A stretch of 64,000 bases of DNA from Sinomonas terrae (GCF_022539255.1 NZ_JAKZBV010000001.1:1550001-1614000); one strand, 5' to 3'; positions 25,663 through 34,720 are shown, counted from the first letter of the stretch. Notes: a model not told the origin generated them from the sequence alone. Numbers and translations are program-made.

Positions 25663-27114
25663 ATGGGCATCCGGACCGGCCAGCAGTTCCTGGACAAGCT
25701 CAATTCGATGCGGCCGCATCTGGTGATCGACGGCGAGGTGGTTTCCGAGAACCTCACCGAATACCGCGCGTTCAGGGGACTCGCGCGGACCTACGCGAGC
25801 CTCTTCGACATGCAGCACGATCCCCAATTCCGGGACCGGCTGACCTACCCGTCGCCCGCCACGGGCGAGTCCGTCAACGCATCGTTCCTCGTTCCGCGCT
25901 CGAAGGAGGACCTTGCGAAACGACGCGACGCGATGTCGGTGTGGGCCGAATACTCCAACGGCTTCCTCGGCCGCACGGGCGACTACATGAACTCTGCCCT
26001 CACCGCCCTCAGCGCCGCGAAGAAGTTCTTCGCCCAGGCCGATCCTGTCTTCGGGGAGCGCGTTGAGGCGTACTACGAGATGGCGCGGGAGAACGATCTT
26101 CTCGCGACCCACACCCTCATCCCACCGCAGGCCAACCGCTCCGTCTCGGGCTCCGAACAGCTGGGCGGCCAACTCGCGGCCCGCATCGTCGAAGAGAAGG
26201 ACGACGGCGTCGTCATCCGCGGCGCGCGCATGCTCGCCACGATCGCGCCCATCGCGGACGAGCTGCTCGTCTTCCCCTCGACCGTGCTTCGCGGCACCCC
26301 TGAGGACGCGCCGTACTCGTTCGCCTTCGCCATCCAGAACGACGCGCCAGGCTTGCGCTATCTGTGCCGCACCACGCTGCATCACGGGGGGAGCCACCAC
26401 GATGAGCCGCTCGCGAGCCGCTTCGAAGAGGTGGACGCCGTCGTGGTGTTCGACGACGTCTTCGTTCCGAACGAGCGCCTCTTCATGCTCGGGCATCCGG
26501 AGCTGTGCAATCAGTGGTATTCGGAGACGGGCGCCGCTGCGCTCATGACTCATCAGGTCGTGACCCGTACTGTGGCCAAGAGCGAGTTCTTCCTGGGGCT
26601 GGCTTCCGAGATCGGGGCGACCATCGGGATCGACGGCTTCCAGCACATCCAAGAGGACCTTGCCGAGCTCATCAAGGACGTGGAGATCGGCAAGGCGCTC
26701 GTCGTCGCCTCCGAGGCGCAGGCGGAGCTGAGCGATGACGGCGTCATGCTCCCGCACTGGCCGACGCTCAACGCGGCTCGGAACTGGTACCCGAAGGTTT
26801 CGCAGCGCTATCCCGAGATCATTCGGAAGTTCTGCGCCTCAGGCCTCATGGCGCTCCCCGGCGAGGCGGACCTCTACATCGCGCGCGACGACATCGATAT
26901 GTACCTTCAGGGCAAATCACTCACTGGCCCTGAGCGGATACGCCTGTTCAAGCTCGCCTACGACGCATCCATCACCGGCTTCGCAGGCAGGCAGGCGCTC
27001 TACGAGTACTTCTTCTTCGGGGACCCGGTGCGCATGGCGGGGGCGCTCGTGAACAGCTACGACCGCGAGCCTGTCCGTGCGCGCGTCCGGGAGCTCCTGC
27101 ACCGCGAGGACTGA
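25663..27114 (+). CDS. hpaB: 4-hydroxyphenylacetate 3-monooxygenase-type oxygenase, large component
   Basis: A 483-residue FADH2-dependent aromatic hydroxylase of the HpaB family. Family marks are the RTGQQFLDKL start, GRTGDYMNSALTAL in the N-terminal domain, and the HTLIPPQANRS flavin region. With HpaC it would hydroxylate 4-hydroxyphenylacetate to homoprotocatechuate, the substrate of the hpa operon at 52-59 kb. Other phenolic substrates are possible because it sits 25 kb away under its own IclR regulator. Followed by a strong terminator. Confidence 0.85.
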   Translation: MGIRTGQQFLDKLNSMRPHLVIDGEVVSENLTEYRAFRGLARTYASLFDMQHDPQFRDRLTYPSPATGESVNASFLVPRSKEDLAKRRDAMSVWAEYSNGFLGRTGDYMNSALTALSAAKKFFAQADPVFGERVEAYYEMARENDLLATHTLIPPQANRSVSGSEQLGGQLAARIVEEKDDGVVIRGARMLATIAPIADELLVFPSTVLRGTPEDAPYSFAFAIQNDAPGLRYLCRTTLHHGGSHHDEPLASRFEEVDAVVVFDDVFVPNERLFMLGHPELCNQWYSETGAAALMTHQVVTRTVAKSEFFLGLASEIGATIGIDGFQHIQEDLAELIKDVEIGKALVVASEAQAELSDDGVMLPHWPTLNAARNWYPKVSQRYPEIIRKFCASGLMALPGEADLYIARDDIDMYLQGKSLTGPERIRLFKLAYDASITGFAGRQALYEYFFFGDPVRMAGALVNSYDREPVRARVRELLHRED

Positions 27115-27135
27115 GGTCTCGGGCCCAGAACGACG

Positions 27136-27170
27136 ACGGCGGCCCTCCCCAATGTGGGGAGGGCCGCCGT
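27136..27170. terminator. Strong hairpin terminator between hpaB and gntR
   Basis: A perfect 16-bp stem, ACGGCGGCCCTCCCCA pairing with TGGGGAGGGCCGCCGT, around a 3-base loop, 21 bp after the hpaB stop. It lies between convergent genes and is symmetrical, so it could serve both directions. Confidence 0.9.
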
Positions 27171-27208
27171 TTCACTTGGGCGGGCCCGGTGCTCGGCCGG
27201 GATCCGGG

Positions 27209-27901
27209 TCAGCTGTGGCTTGAAGTCGCGTCGCTGACGGCGCGGTCTCGTACCAGCCTGATGTGCTCGAGCATCGCGTCGTGGGCCTGCTGGGGGTCCC
27301 CCGATTCGAAGGCGTCGAGGATTCGAGTGTGCTCCGCGATGGCATTCTCGGCGTCCGTGACGCCGAGGTTGCCGAAGAACCGGAAGCGCTGCACCTGACC
27401 GCCGAGCGCTCGGTAGGCATTGAGCAGGAAGCGGTTCTGGGCGCTTTCGGCGATGAGCCGGTGGAAGCGCTCGTCCGCCTCCCAGTAGGCTCCGTACTCC
27501 GCAAATGTCGGGCCTGTGGGAGCGCCCCGAAGGTCATCGACCGCCTGCTCGAGCTCTTCCCGGAGGTCCGCTGTCACGTGGGCGCAAGCGCGCTCTGCGA
27601 TGGCGGGTTCGATGATGGCGCGTGCAGCCATGAGCTCATCGAGCTCCTCCGCTGTGAAGAGGGGAGCCACCCGGTAGCCCTTGAGCGCCTCGCGCCGGAC
27701 GAGTCCAGTGGCCTCAAGCCGGGCCAGAGCCTCGCGGATCGGTGTCTGAGAGACCTCGAGCTCCTGAGCAGTCCGGTCGATGCCGATGGCCTGCCCGGGC
27801 TCGAGCCGGCCGTCCATGAGGGACGCGAGCAGTTCCTGGTACACGTAGTCAGCCAGGAGCTGTCGGTTGGCTGGCCGACGGCCACTCGAAACGGCGTGCA
27901 T
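27209..27901 (-). CDS. GntR family regulator with FCD domain
   Basis: A 230-residue regulator with a winged helix at about 15-80 (SQTPIREALARLEATGLV is the recognition region) and an all-helical FCD ligand domain after it. It is the last gene of the minus-strand C4 region, and a palindrome ATCCTATCGGAT lies directly upstream of its start at 27909-27920. The same palindrome precedes three other catabolic units in the window, so this protein is the best candidate for their shared repressor. ATG at 27901 is preferred; a start at 27934 would place the palindrome inside the gene. Confidence 0.9.
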   Translation of the reverse strand: MHAVSSGRRPANRQLLADYVYQELLASLMDGRLEPGQAIGIDRTAQELEVSQTPIREALARLEATGLVRREALKGYRVAPLFTAEELDELMAARAIIEPAIAERACAHVTADLREELEQAVDDLRGAPTGPTFAEYGAYWEADERFHRLIAESAQNRFLLNAYRALGGQVQRFRFFGNLGVTDAENAIAEHTRILDAFESGDPQQAHDAMLEHIRLVRDRAVSDATSSHS

Positions 27902-27908
27902 GGGTCGA

Positions 27909-27920
27909 ATCCTATCGGAT
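27909..27920. promoter_or_regulatory. Candidate GntR operator, site 1
   Basis: ATCCTATCGGAT, one mismatch from the perfect palindrome ATCCTATAGGAT found at 32273 and 38645. It lies eight bases upstream of the gntR start, suggesting autoregulation. Confidence 0.65.
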
Positions 27921-27954
27921 ATGGTCTCGAACACTGAGGCTCCTGAAGCTCTTG

Positions 27955-29334
27955 CTAGTGGTGCATCACCGGCTCGTCGAGCAGTTCGTCAGACTTGGCC
28001 GTCCGGAAGAACTTCGTCAGGAACATCATGAGGGCTCCGAGGAACGCGAAGACCCCGAGCGAGATGACACCCCAGGCGCCGCTCGTCGTCGGCATCGCCG
28101 AGTTGAACGCCGTCCGCATGAGCGGGGCAACGAAGCCACCGAGGTTGCCGAGCGAGTTGATGAGCCCGATGCCCGCCGCGGCGGCCGCCCCGGTGAGGAA
28201 CGACGTCGGGTAGGCCCACGTGATCGGTCCGACGGCGAGGAAGCTCGCGACGGCAAGCGTGATGAACACGATGCCAAGCAGCGGCTGGTTGGTCATACCC
28301 GCCCACGCGGAGCCCACGATGAAGAGGCCGGTGCCGATGTAGAGGAGCGTGCCCCAGTTGCGGCGGCGGGCCACGGTGTGCGCGGCGCGGCCGAGGAAGT
28401 AGCAGGCGAACAGGCCCACGAGCCACGGGATCGCCGAGACGAGACCGACTTCCCAGCCGACCTTCTTGCCGAGCAGCCCGGCGACCTCCTGGGGGAGGTA
28501 GAACGTGGTGCCGTACACCGCGATCTGCAGGGCGAAGTAGATGACCGTGAAGTACCAGACCTTCCAGTTCGCCATGGCGGCCCAGATGCCCTTCGGCCCG
28601 TCCTGGTTGCGTGCATGGTCCTCAACAGCCATCGCATTGGAGAGCGCGAGTTTCTCGTCGTCGTCGAGGAATTTCGCCTTGGCCGGGCTGTTGGTGAGAA
28701 GGAACAGCGCGGCTATGCCGGCGAGGATCGCGAGGATGCCCTCGCCGAAGAACATGACCTGCCAGCCTCGGGCGAAGCCGAGGGAGTCGCCGAAGCTGAT
28801 CAGGCCGCCGCTCATCGGGGCGCCGATCATCTGTGAGAAGGGCTGCGCGAGATAGAAGATCGCGAACATCTGCACGCGGACCTTGTTCGGGAACCACTCG
28901 GAGAGGAACATGATGACGCCCGGGAACAGCCCAGCCTCGGTGACACCGAGGAGGAAGCGCAGCACGTTGAACATGACGTCGTTCGACGTGAAGGCGAAGG
29001 CTGCTGCCACGATTCCCCACGTGATGGAGATGCGGGCCAGCCAGAAGCGGGCGCCGAAGCGCTTGAGCAAGAGGTTGCTCGGGACTTCGAAGATGGCGTA
29101 GCCGATGAAGAAGATGCCGGCGCCGAGGGCGAACGCGGCGTCACTGACGCCACGGTCAGCCTTGAGTGCAGCTTGGGCGAAACCGACATTCGTGCGGTCA
29201 AGGAACGCGACGAAATAGAGGATCACCAGCATCGGCATGAGGTGCCGAGCCGCCTTGCTGATGGCGGACTTCAGCTTGGCGTCGTCGATGGACGACGCCG
29301 TGAGCGTCCTTTCGGAGGGTGCGGGTGCGGACAC
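27955..29334 (-). CDS. MFS transporter, anion:cation symporter (ACS) type
   Basis: A 459-residue, twelve-helix transporter. The start LVILYFVAFLDRTNVGFA and the GVTEAGLFPGVIMFLSEWF segment are characteristic of the ACS branch, which imports galactonate, glucarate, tartrate, phthalate and similar acids. In this context a four-carbon sugar acid or sugar is the likely cargo. It follows the SDR and the 33-residue peptide genes on the minus strand, with a long hairpin in between, and precedes gntR. Confidence 0.9.
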   Translation of the reverse strand: MSAPAPSERTLTASSIDDAKLKSAISKAARHLMPMLVILYFVAFLDRTNVGFAQAALKADRGVSDAAFALGAGIFFIGYAIFEVPSNLLLKRFGARFWLARISITWGIVAAAFAFTSNDVMFNVLRFLLGVTEAGLFPGVIMFLSEWFPNKVRVQMFAIFYLAQPFSQMIGAPMSGGLISFGDSLGFARGWQVMFFGEGILAILAGIAALFLLTNSPAKAKFLDDDEKLALSNAMAVEDHARNQDGPKGIWAAMANWKVWYFTVIYFALQIAVYGTTFYLPQEVAGLLGKKVGWEVGLVSAIPWLVGLFACYFLGRAAHTVARRRNWGTLLYIGTGLFIVGSAWAGMTNQPLLGIVFITLAVASFLAVGPITWAYPTSFLTGAAAAAGIGLINSLGNLGGFVAPLMRTAFNSAMPTTSGAWGVISLGVFAFLGALMMFLTKFFRTAKSDELLDEPVMHH

Positions 29335-29386
29335 TTCAAGCTCTCCTTTGAGTTGAACTTCTCGTGAGACGGGTGCGTTAACTAGT

Positions 29387-29417
29387 GCTGCTGCAGCGCC
29401 ATCAGCGCTGCAGCAGC
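29387..29417 (-). terminator. Intercistronic hairpin before the ACS transporter gene
   Basis: A perfect 13-bp stem (GCTGCTGCAGCGC with GCGCTGCAGCAGC) around a 5-base loop, just after the stop of the 33-residue peptide gene on the minus strand. No T run follows, so a partial terminator or RNA-processing element that sets transporter level is more likely than full termination. Confidence 0.5.
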
Positions 29418-29421
29418 GACA

Positions 29422-29523
29422 TCAGTGCTGAAGCAGCGAAACTGCGCCGAAGGCGACGAGGGCGAGGCCTACCGCGAGGAACAGGAGACGGGACTTCGAC
29501 CAGGTGCCCAGAAGGGATTTCAT
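29422..29523 (-). CDS. 33-residue single-span membrane peptide
   Basis: A short open frame: ATG at 29523, TGA at 29422. GGAG lies five bases upstream of the start and the ATG is 11 bp after the SDR stop. The peptide has a basic N-terminus (MKSLLGTWSKSR) and one hydrophobic span (LLFLAVGLALVAFGAVSLL), ending with a short polar tail. I recognise no family. Position between the SDR and the ACS transporter suggests a small accessory protein of that transporter. Confidence 0.6.
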   Translation of the reverse strand: MKSLLGTWSKSRLLFLAVGLALVAFGAVSLLQH

Positions 29524-29534
29524 AGGTGCTCCGA

Positions 29535-30302
29535 TCAGTGCATGTAGAGGCCGCCGTCGACGTTCAGGGTCTGGCCCGTCACGAAGCCGGCGTCCTCGCT
29601 GATGAGGTAGGCGATGGCCGCAGCGATGTCGCGGGGCGTGCCGATGCGGGGCAGAACGCCGTCGGCCGCCATCGCGGTCTTGCGCTCATCGGTGAGGGTC
29701 CCGCCCATGATGTCGGTGTCGATGGGGCCGGGGGAGATCACATTGACGGTGATTCCGTTCTGGCCGAGTTCGCGGGCGACGCTGCGCGAGAAGCCGATGA
29801 TGCCGGCCTTCGCCGCGGAGTAGGGGGTCTTGCTGTACGTGCCGCCGCCGCGCTGGGCCGAGACCGACGCCAGGCTGACGACGCGTCCCACACCGTTCTT
29901 GACCATCGACTCGACGGCCCTGCGCGTTGCGTAGTGGACGCCGTTGAGGTTGATGTTCATGACCCGGTTCCACTCCTCAGGGGTGACCTCGAGGTACGGG
30001 ACGGGTGACGAGACGCCGGCCAGGTTCACGAGCGCGACGATCTGGGGCAGGGCTCCTTCGAGTTCGTCGAAGGCAACGCGGACCTGGGCCTCGTTCGAGA
30101 CGTCCGCGCCGGCGCCGGCGGCCTGGACGCCGTGCTCGAGGGCGATCTCCTCGGCGACGCCCTTGGCGGCCTCTGCATCGAGATCGATGATCCCCACGTT
30201 CCAGCCGCGCTCGGCCAGGTAGTGGGCTGACGCACGGCCGATGCCACGCGGAGACGCGGCACCCGTGAGGACGACGGTCCGGGATTCAGGGAAGACGGTC
30301 AT
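29535..30302 (-). CDS. Short-chain dehydrogenase/reductase
   Basis: A 255-residue classical SDR. The NAD-binding loop is TGAASPRGIG, the structural N-A-G motif appears as NLAG, and the catalytic residues are in SLASVSAQ...YSKTPYSAAKAG (Ser, Tyr, Lys). It probably oxidises a C4 polyol or sugar; in Mycobacterium smegmatis an SDR (DthD) oxidises D-threitol in a comparable pathway. AGGAGA precedes the ATG by seven bases. Co-directional with the two genes upstream, 12 bp from the previous stop. Confidence 0.9.
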   Translation of the reverse strand: MTVFPESRTVVLTGAASPRGIGRASAHYLAERGWNVGIIDLDAEAAKGVAEEIALEHGVQAAGAGADVSNEAQVRVAFDELEGALPQIVALVNLAGVSSPVPYLEVTPEEWNRVMNINLNGVHYATRRAVESMVKNGVGRVVSLASVSAQRGGGTYSKTPYSAAKAGIIGFSRSVARELGQNGITVNVISPGPIDTDIMGGTLTDERKTAMAADGVLPRIGTPRDIAAAIAYLISEDAGFVTGQTLNVDGGLYMH

Positions 30303-30314
30303 GGGGAAGTTCTC

Positions 30315-31280
30315 CTAGTTGATGGGTGCCGGGCCGAGCTCGTCCATGAGCTTCTTGATGGCCACGTAGGCCTTGTTCCGGTAGGCGACGAGCTCAGGGG
30401 TGCGGTCCGCGGGCACGTTCAGGTACCCGGCGCCAGACTTGGTGCCGAACTTCCCCGCCTCGACGAGCTCACGGAGCGATTCGGGCGTGGCGAAGCGCTC
30501 GGGCCACCGGGTCTGGAGGGACGCGTAGCAGAACGCATAGACGTCGAGGCCTGCCATGTCTGCGATCGCGAACGGGCCGAAGGCCGGGAGGCGGAAGCCG
30601 AACGTCGTGCGGACGATCGTGTCGATGTCCTCGGGCGTGGCAATGCCCTCTTCGACGATCTGCGTCGCCTCATGGAACAGCGCGTACTGGAGGCGGTTGA
30701 GCACGAAGCCCGTGGAATCCTTGACGCGCGCGCTCTCCTTGCCGGTCGAGGCGACGATCTCCTCGACGAAGGGCAGGATGCTCTCGTCGGTTCCCTCGTG
30801 CGGGATGAGTTCGACGCCCGGGATGAACGGCGCGGGGTTCGAGAAGTGCACTCCGAGGAAGCGCTCCGGGCGCTCGACGGCGGTCGCGAGTTCCCCGATG
30901 CGGATGGTCGAGGTGTTGGAGCCGATGATCGCCTCCGGGCGCGCAGCTGCGCTGATGCGGCGGAGCGTCTCGTGCTTGATCTCGATCTTCTCTGGCACGG
31001 CCTCCTCGATGAAGTCCGCGTCAGCCACGGCGTCCTCGATGGACGCTGCGGGGGAGAGGTTCGCCTCGATGCGTTCGACGGCGTCCGCCGGGAAGAGGCC
31101 CTGCTCCGCGAAGTCAGCGGCCTCGGCAAGGAGCCGATCGTAGTTCTTCTTGGCGATCTCCTCGGAGATGTCGGCGATCTTGACCGTCGCGCCGGCGAGG
31201 GCGAGCGACTGGGCGATGCCACCTCCCATGTAGCCGGAGCCGACGACGGCAATCTTCTTCTGCGATGCCGAATTGGTCAT
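30315..31280 (-). CDS. 3-hydroxyacyl-CoA dehydrogenase-family oxidoreductase (acid-sugar type)
   Basis: A 321-residue NAD-dependent dehydrogenase: Rossmann start KIAVVGSGYMGGGIAQSLALAG, then NTSTI and HFSNPAPFIPGVELIP and a helical C-terminal domain (GFVLNRLQYALFHEA). The family also contains L-gulonate 3-dehydrogenase and lambda-crystallin, which act on free hydroxy acids. Given its neighbours, oxidation of a C4 or related sugar acid is more likely than fatty-acid metabolism. ATG at 31280 is chosen for homology; the open frame extends further upstream. Confidence 0.85.
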   Translation of the reverse strand: MTNSASQKKIAVVGSGYMGGGIAQSLALAGATVKIADISEEIAKKNYDRLLAEAADFAEQGLFPADAVERIEANLSPAASIEDAVADADFIEEAVPEKIEIKHETLRRISAAARPEAIIGSNTSTIRIGELATAVERPERFLGVHFSNPAPFIPGVELIPHEGTDESILPFVEEIVASTGKESARVKDSTGFVLNRLQYALFHEATQIVEEGIATPEDIDTIVRTTFGFRLPAFGPFAIADMAGLDVYAFCYASLQTRWPERFATPESLRELVEAGKFGTKSGAGYLNVPADRTPELVAYRNKAYVAIKKLMDELGPAPIN

Positions 31281-31294
31281 GCTGGGGGTCCTTC

Positions 31295-32230
31295 CTAGGC
31301 CTTGGGCAGGAGCGAACGGATGTACTTCTGATTCGTGGCGCACACGCCGAGGCTGTCGCCGCCGTACTGCTCGGTGAGGATGATGCCGTTGAAGCCGAGC
31401 TTGAGGGCGTCCCGGAACACCTGGCGGTAGTTGATGAGGCCCGTTTCCATGGTCGACGGCACTGAGGTTGCCCAGCTGCCGTCCGCGGCCTCGTCGCGCG
31501 TGTAGTTCTTGACGTGCCAGTAGTTGGCGTAGGGGAGCGTCTTGGCGAAGAGCTCGCGCCAGTCCTCGACGGGGCGGTGGAGGCGGATGAGGTTCGCGAC
31601 GTCCGGGTTGAGTCCGACGTTGTCGAGCCCGACCGCCTCAACGAACCGGACTGCGCTGTCTGCCGTGCCGAGGTACGTGTCCTCGTACAGCTCGAGGGCG
31701 ACCGGCAGGCCGACCTCGGCCGCGTGCTTGCCGAGCTCGCGGATGCGGCTGACGGCGAGCTCCCACGTCTCGCGGTTGTCTGGGTCCTTCGGCCCCTCGG
31801 CCGTCCAGAACCACAGGGCCTTCTTCTGGGCCTCGCTGAAGGGCTGGTGCAGCCCGGTCGAGAAGACCTGCATGCCCCATTCGGCGGCGGCGTCGATCGT
31901 GCGGTGCGCGTACTCGAGGTTCCGCTCTTCGTGGCCGGGCATGATGACGCTCTGCCGCTGAAGGTGGACCGAGGGGATGCCCACGCCGTGCGAGGCTGCG
32001 ATGGAGAGGAACTCGTCGCGGCGCGAGGGGGAGAGGTCGGCCGGGCGGACGTGGCTGTCGGCGAGCTCGGCGAGGTTGAACCCGACCTCCTCGATCTGGG
32101 CGAACATGTCGTCCCAGACCTCGGGATCGGCGTCGTGCATGTTCACGCCCTGGGCGTCAGTCGCGGCGAAGCCGTGGAGGCACGTGGCAATGGGCCAGGT
32201 TTCTGCGGTGTAGTGAGGATTCTCCGGCAT
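31295..32230 (-). CDS. Xylose-isomerase-like TIM barrel (sugar/keto-acid isomerase)
   Basis: A 311-residue TIM barrel. Likely metal ligands follow the family order: Glu in ALELYED, Asp in NPDVANL, His in WHVKNY and Glu in ILTEQYGGD. Related proteins include hydroxypyruvate isomerase-like OtnI (2-oxo/3-oxo tetronate isomerase) and EryC; which reaction applies here is open. ATG at 32230 has GGAG four bases upstream, whereas the ATG at 32245 has none. First gene of a minus-strand unit (isomerase, 3HCDH, SDR, peptide, transporter), with operator site 2 just upstream. Confidence 0.85.
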   Translation of the reverse strand: MPENPHYTAETWPIATCLHGFAATDAQGVNMHDADPEVWDDMFAQIEEVGFNLAELADSHVRPADLSPSRRDEFLSIAASHGVGIPSVHLQRQSVIMPGHEERNLEYAHRTIDAAAEWGMQVFSTGLHQPFSEAQKKALWFWTAEGPKDPDNRETWELAVSRIRELGKHAAEVGLPVALELYEDTYLGTADSAVRFVEAVGLDNVGLNPDVANLIRLHRPVEDWRELFAKTLPYANYWHVKNYTRDEAADGSWATSVPSTMETGLINYRQVFRDALKLGFNGIILTEQYGGDSLGVCATNQKYIRSLLPKA

Positions 32231-32272
32231 GGTGCTCCGTTGCATGGGTTGGTCGATCGTTCCTGATCGTAG

Positions 32273-32284
32273 ATCCTATAGGAT
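32273..32284. promoter_or_regulatory. Candidate GntR operator, site 2
   Basis: Perfect 12-bp palindrome ATCCTATAGGAT about 43 bp upstream of the isomerase start. Identical to the site at 38645 and one base from those at 27909 and 44208. Confidence 0.75.
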
Positions 32285-32346
32285 ATACAGTGAACTAAGT
32301 CACCGCTCAAAGTCAAGCTGACGCGGTCAGGCTTGGCTAGGGCTTC

Positions 32347-33270
32347 TCAGAGTCCCGATGCTGCTTCGCGGAGTTCCGGTGCGAGGACGCGGATGACGGC
32401 GGAGTCGTCTTCTGCCTCCAGCCCCAGCGACTGCCCCAGGAGGAAGAGCTGCTCGGCCGCGGCCGCGACGGGGGTGGGGAGTCCGGCGGTCCGGGCGGCC
32501 CGGCCCACGATGCCGAGATCCTTCACGAAGATGTCGAGGCGGCTCAGCACCGGCGCGCCGCCGTCGTCGTACGCGCTGAGCATGCGCCGGCCGCGGTCCC
32601 CGAGCATGAACGAGCCCGCCGCGCCCGCCGTGAGGGCCTCGAGGGTGCGCGCCCGGTCGAGTCCGAGCGCGTCCGCGAGGGCGAGCGCCTCGGCTGCTGC
32701 GGCGATGTGCACGCCGCAGAGGAGCTGGTTGACGGTCTTGAGGGCTTGGCCGTCCCCGGCGCGATCGCCGACGACCGAGAGCGTCGAAGCCAGCAGGTCG
32801 AGCACGGGACGGGCGCGCTCGAGGGCCGACGGCGAGGCGCCGACGACGACGAGCAGGTCGCCCTTGCCGGCTCGCACCGGGCCGCCGGATAGGGGAGCGT
32901 CCACGAGGTCGACGCCGAGCTCCGCCAGGCGCTCCGCGGTTCCTCCGACGGCTTCGGTCCCGACGGTGCTCGTCAGGATCACGACGGCCCCCCGGGAGAG
33001 CTCTGGTGCGACCCCCGCCTCGCCGAACAGGACGTCCTCGAGCTGGGCCCCGTTGCGAACTGCCAGCAGGATCGCGTCGGCCCCGCTCGCCGCCTCGCGT
33101 GCCGATCCGAACGTCTCGACCCCGGCATCCCTGGCTAGTGCGAGGCGCTGTTCGGCGATGTCGAAGCCGTGGACGGTGAGGCCCGTGGCGAGCCGGGATG
33201 CCATCGGCAGGCCCATGGCCCCGAGGCCGAGGACGGCTACGGTGTAGCCGTGGGGAGCAGATTCAGTCAT
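32347..33270 (-). CDS. Hydroxyacid dehydrogenase, L-threonate dehydrogenase (LtnD)-like
   Basis: A 307-residue 3-hydroxyisobutyrate/tartronate semialdehyde-type dehydrogenase. The NAD loop is VLGLGAMGLPMASRL, the substrate segment is DAPLSGGPVRA, and the catalytic lysine segment is ALKTVNQLL. Pairing with a DUF1537 kinase is the hallmark of the C4-acid pathway, where LtnD or DenD oxidises L-threonate or D-erythronate. Overlaps the kinase gene upstream by 8 bp, indicating coupling. Confidence 0.87.
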   Translation of the reverse strand: MTESAPHGYTVAVLGLGAMGLPMASRLATGLTVHGFDIAEQRLALARDAGVETFGSAREAASGADAILLAVRNGAQLEDVLFGEAGVAPELSRGAVVILTSTVGTEAVGGTAERLAELGVDLVDAPLSGGPVRAGKGDLLVVVGASPSALERARPVLDLLASTLSVVGDRAGDGQALKTVNQLLCGVHIAAAAEALALADALGLDRARTLEALTAGAAGSFMLGDRGRRMLSAYDDGGAPVLSRLDIFVKDLGIVGRAARTAGLPTPVAAAAEQLFLLGQSLGLEAEDDSAVIRVLAPELREAASGL

Positions 33271-34720
33271 TGATCGATTCCTTCTGGTAGCTGAGCTTCT
33301 CCACTACGTCGGCCAGCGAGGCGTCGTCGCCGACGTTGCCCGCGAAGACCACGTACGGGATGCCGAGGGCGGGGCCGTCCATCGGCTCCCACAGCGAGAC
33401 GATTCCAGGGAGCATGGGGCCCCGGACCATGGCGTGGCGGATCCCGAGCCCATGGGCGGCGACGTCGGAGGACGTGATGCCGCCCTTGGCGACGACGAAG
33501 CGTGGGCGGACGGCCGCGAGCGTCTGGCGCACGACGTCGACAAGAGCTGCCGAGACGCGGCGGGCAATCGCGAGGCTTCCCGCGGCGCTGTCTGCGGTGA
33601 CGAGGGTGCGGCTCGTGTGCACGACGACGTCGCCCGTTGCCAGCGAGGCGGCCACGCGCTCCGCGGTCTCGGCGATGTGCGATTCGTCGCCCGCCAGGAC
33701 GCGCTCGACGTCGAGCTCGATGACGCGTGCGGAGGGGAGGCGGCGCAGCAGCGCGTCGAGCTGACGGGTCGTCTGCCCCACGTGGGAGCCGACGACGACG
33801 AGACCGCCGCGCCGTGGGGCATCGGGCCCGAGCGCCTCGGCGGAGCTGAGCGGCGCCCTGACCTCCTGGCCGATCCGGCCCCTCACGAACGGTGGGCCTA
33901 CCCGATAGATGAACTTCTTGCCGCGCCGCTCGGCCTCGGAAAGGCCGAGGGCGAGGCGCCGGAAGTCGTTCTCGGTGACAATGTCGACGGCGATAGGCGT
34001 CCGGTCCGCTGCCGGCTCGAGGGCATCCGCGATCGCGATCGCGCTCTCCGCGGGGGTCCCGGCGCGAAGGATCGCGAGGTCGAGCACGATCACGCTGTTC
34101 GCAGGAAAGCGTCCGCCCGACTTCTCCTCGATGTACTCCGCGAGGCTCGAGCTGCGGTAGCCGAAGGTCGCGTCGCGCGCGAACTCCGTGTCGGCGACCG
34201 GTGTGAGTCCTCCGGAGCCGCTGCGCGTGTAGTGCGTGCCGCCGATGGTCACCCGGCCGGCGTCGGGAAAGGCCGGGACGATGACCACCCCGTCGGCGCC
34301 GAGCCCGTTCTGCGCCTCGAGGGTCGCGGCAATCGTGTCGGTCTCGAGCGGGAAGTGGCCGCGAAGAGTCGAGTCGCTGCGGCTCGTGAAGGCGAGCTCG
34401 AGGCCGGACTCCCGAGCGGCGGCGAGCGCGTTCGTGACAACCGCGCGATTGCGCTCTGCTGCCTCGTCTGGATCGAGGCTGCGGGTGTTGGTGAGGACGT
34501 AGACCGCGGCGGGACGCGGGTCCAGCCCGAAGGCCCAGCGGAAGTCGCCAGGCTCCCAAGCGGTGAGGACGGGCAGGTCGGCGACGGACTGCGTTCCGGT
34601 CGGATCGTCGTCGAGGACTACGAGAATGCGCTTCGAGGCGGAGACGGAATCCGCGACCGCATGGGCGGGGACGTCGGCGTCGGCGGGGAAGTCCGCGAGC
34701 AGTTCTTCTTCGAGGATCAC
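33263..34720 (-). CDS. Four-carbon acid sugar kinase (DUF1537, OtnK/DtnK type)
   Basis: A 485-residue kinase of the DUF1537 family, which phosphorylates 3-oxo-tetronates or threonate. The N-terminal domain has VVLDDDPTGTQSVADLPVLT; the C-terminal nucleotide domain has AKGGITSSDVAAHGLG. Start is uncertain: the frame is open well upstream, but a FadR-like operator at 34751-34761 argues for a start after it. GTG 34720 with GAGG five bases upstream is my choice; GTG 34726 is near. Divergent from a GntR gene. Confidence 0.88.
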   Translation of the reverse strand: MILEEELLADFPADADVPAHAVADSVSASKRILVVLDDDPTGTQSVADLPVLTAWEPGDFRWAFGLDPRPAAVYVLTNTRSLDPDEAAERNRAVVTNALAAARESGLELAFTSRSDSTLRGHFPLETDTIAATLEAQNGLGADGVVIVPAFPDAGRVTIGGTHYTRSGSGGLTPVADTEFARDATFGYRSSSLAEYIEEKSGGRFPANSVIVLDLAILRAGTPAESAIAIADALEPAADRTPIAVDIVTENDFRRLALGLSEAERRGKKFIYRVGPPFVRGRIGQEVRAPLSSAEALGPDAPRRGGLVVVGSHVGQTTRQLDALLRRLPSARVIELDVERVLAGDESHIAETAERVAASLATGDVVVHTSRTLVTADSAAGSLAIARRVSAALVDVVRQTLAAVRPRFVVAKGGITSSDVAAHGLGIRHAMVRGPMLPGIVSLWEPMDGPALGIPYVVFAGNVGDDASLADVVEKLSYQKESIND

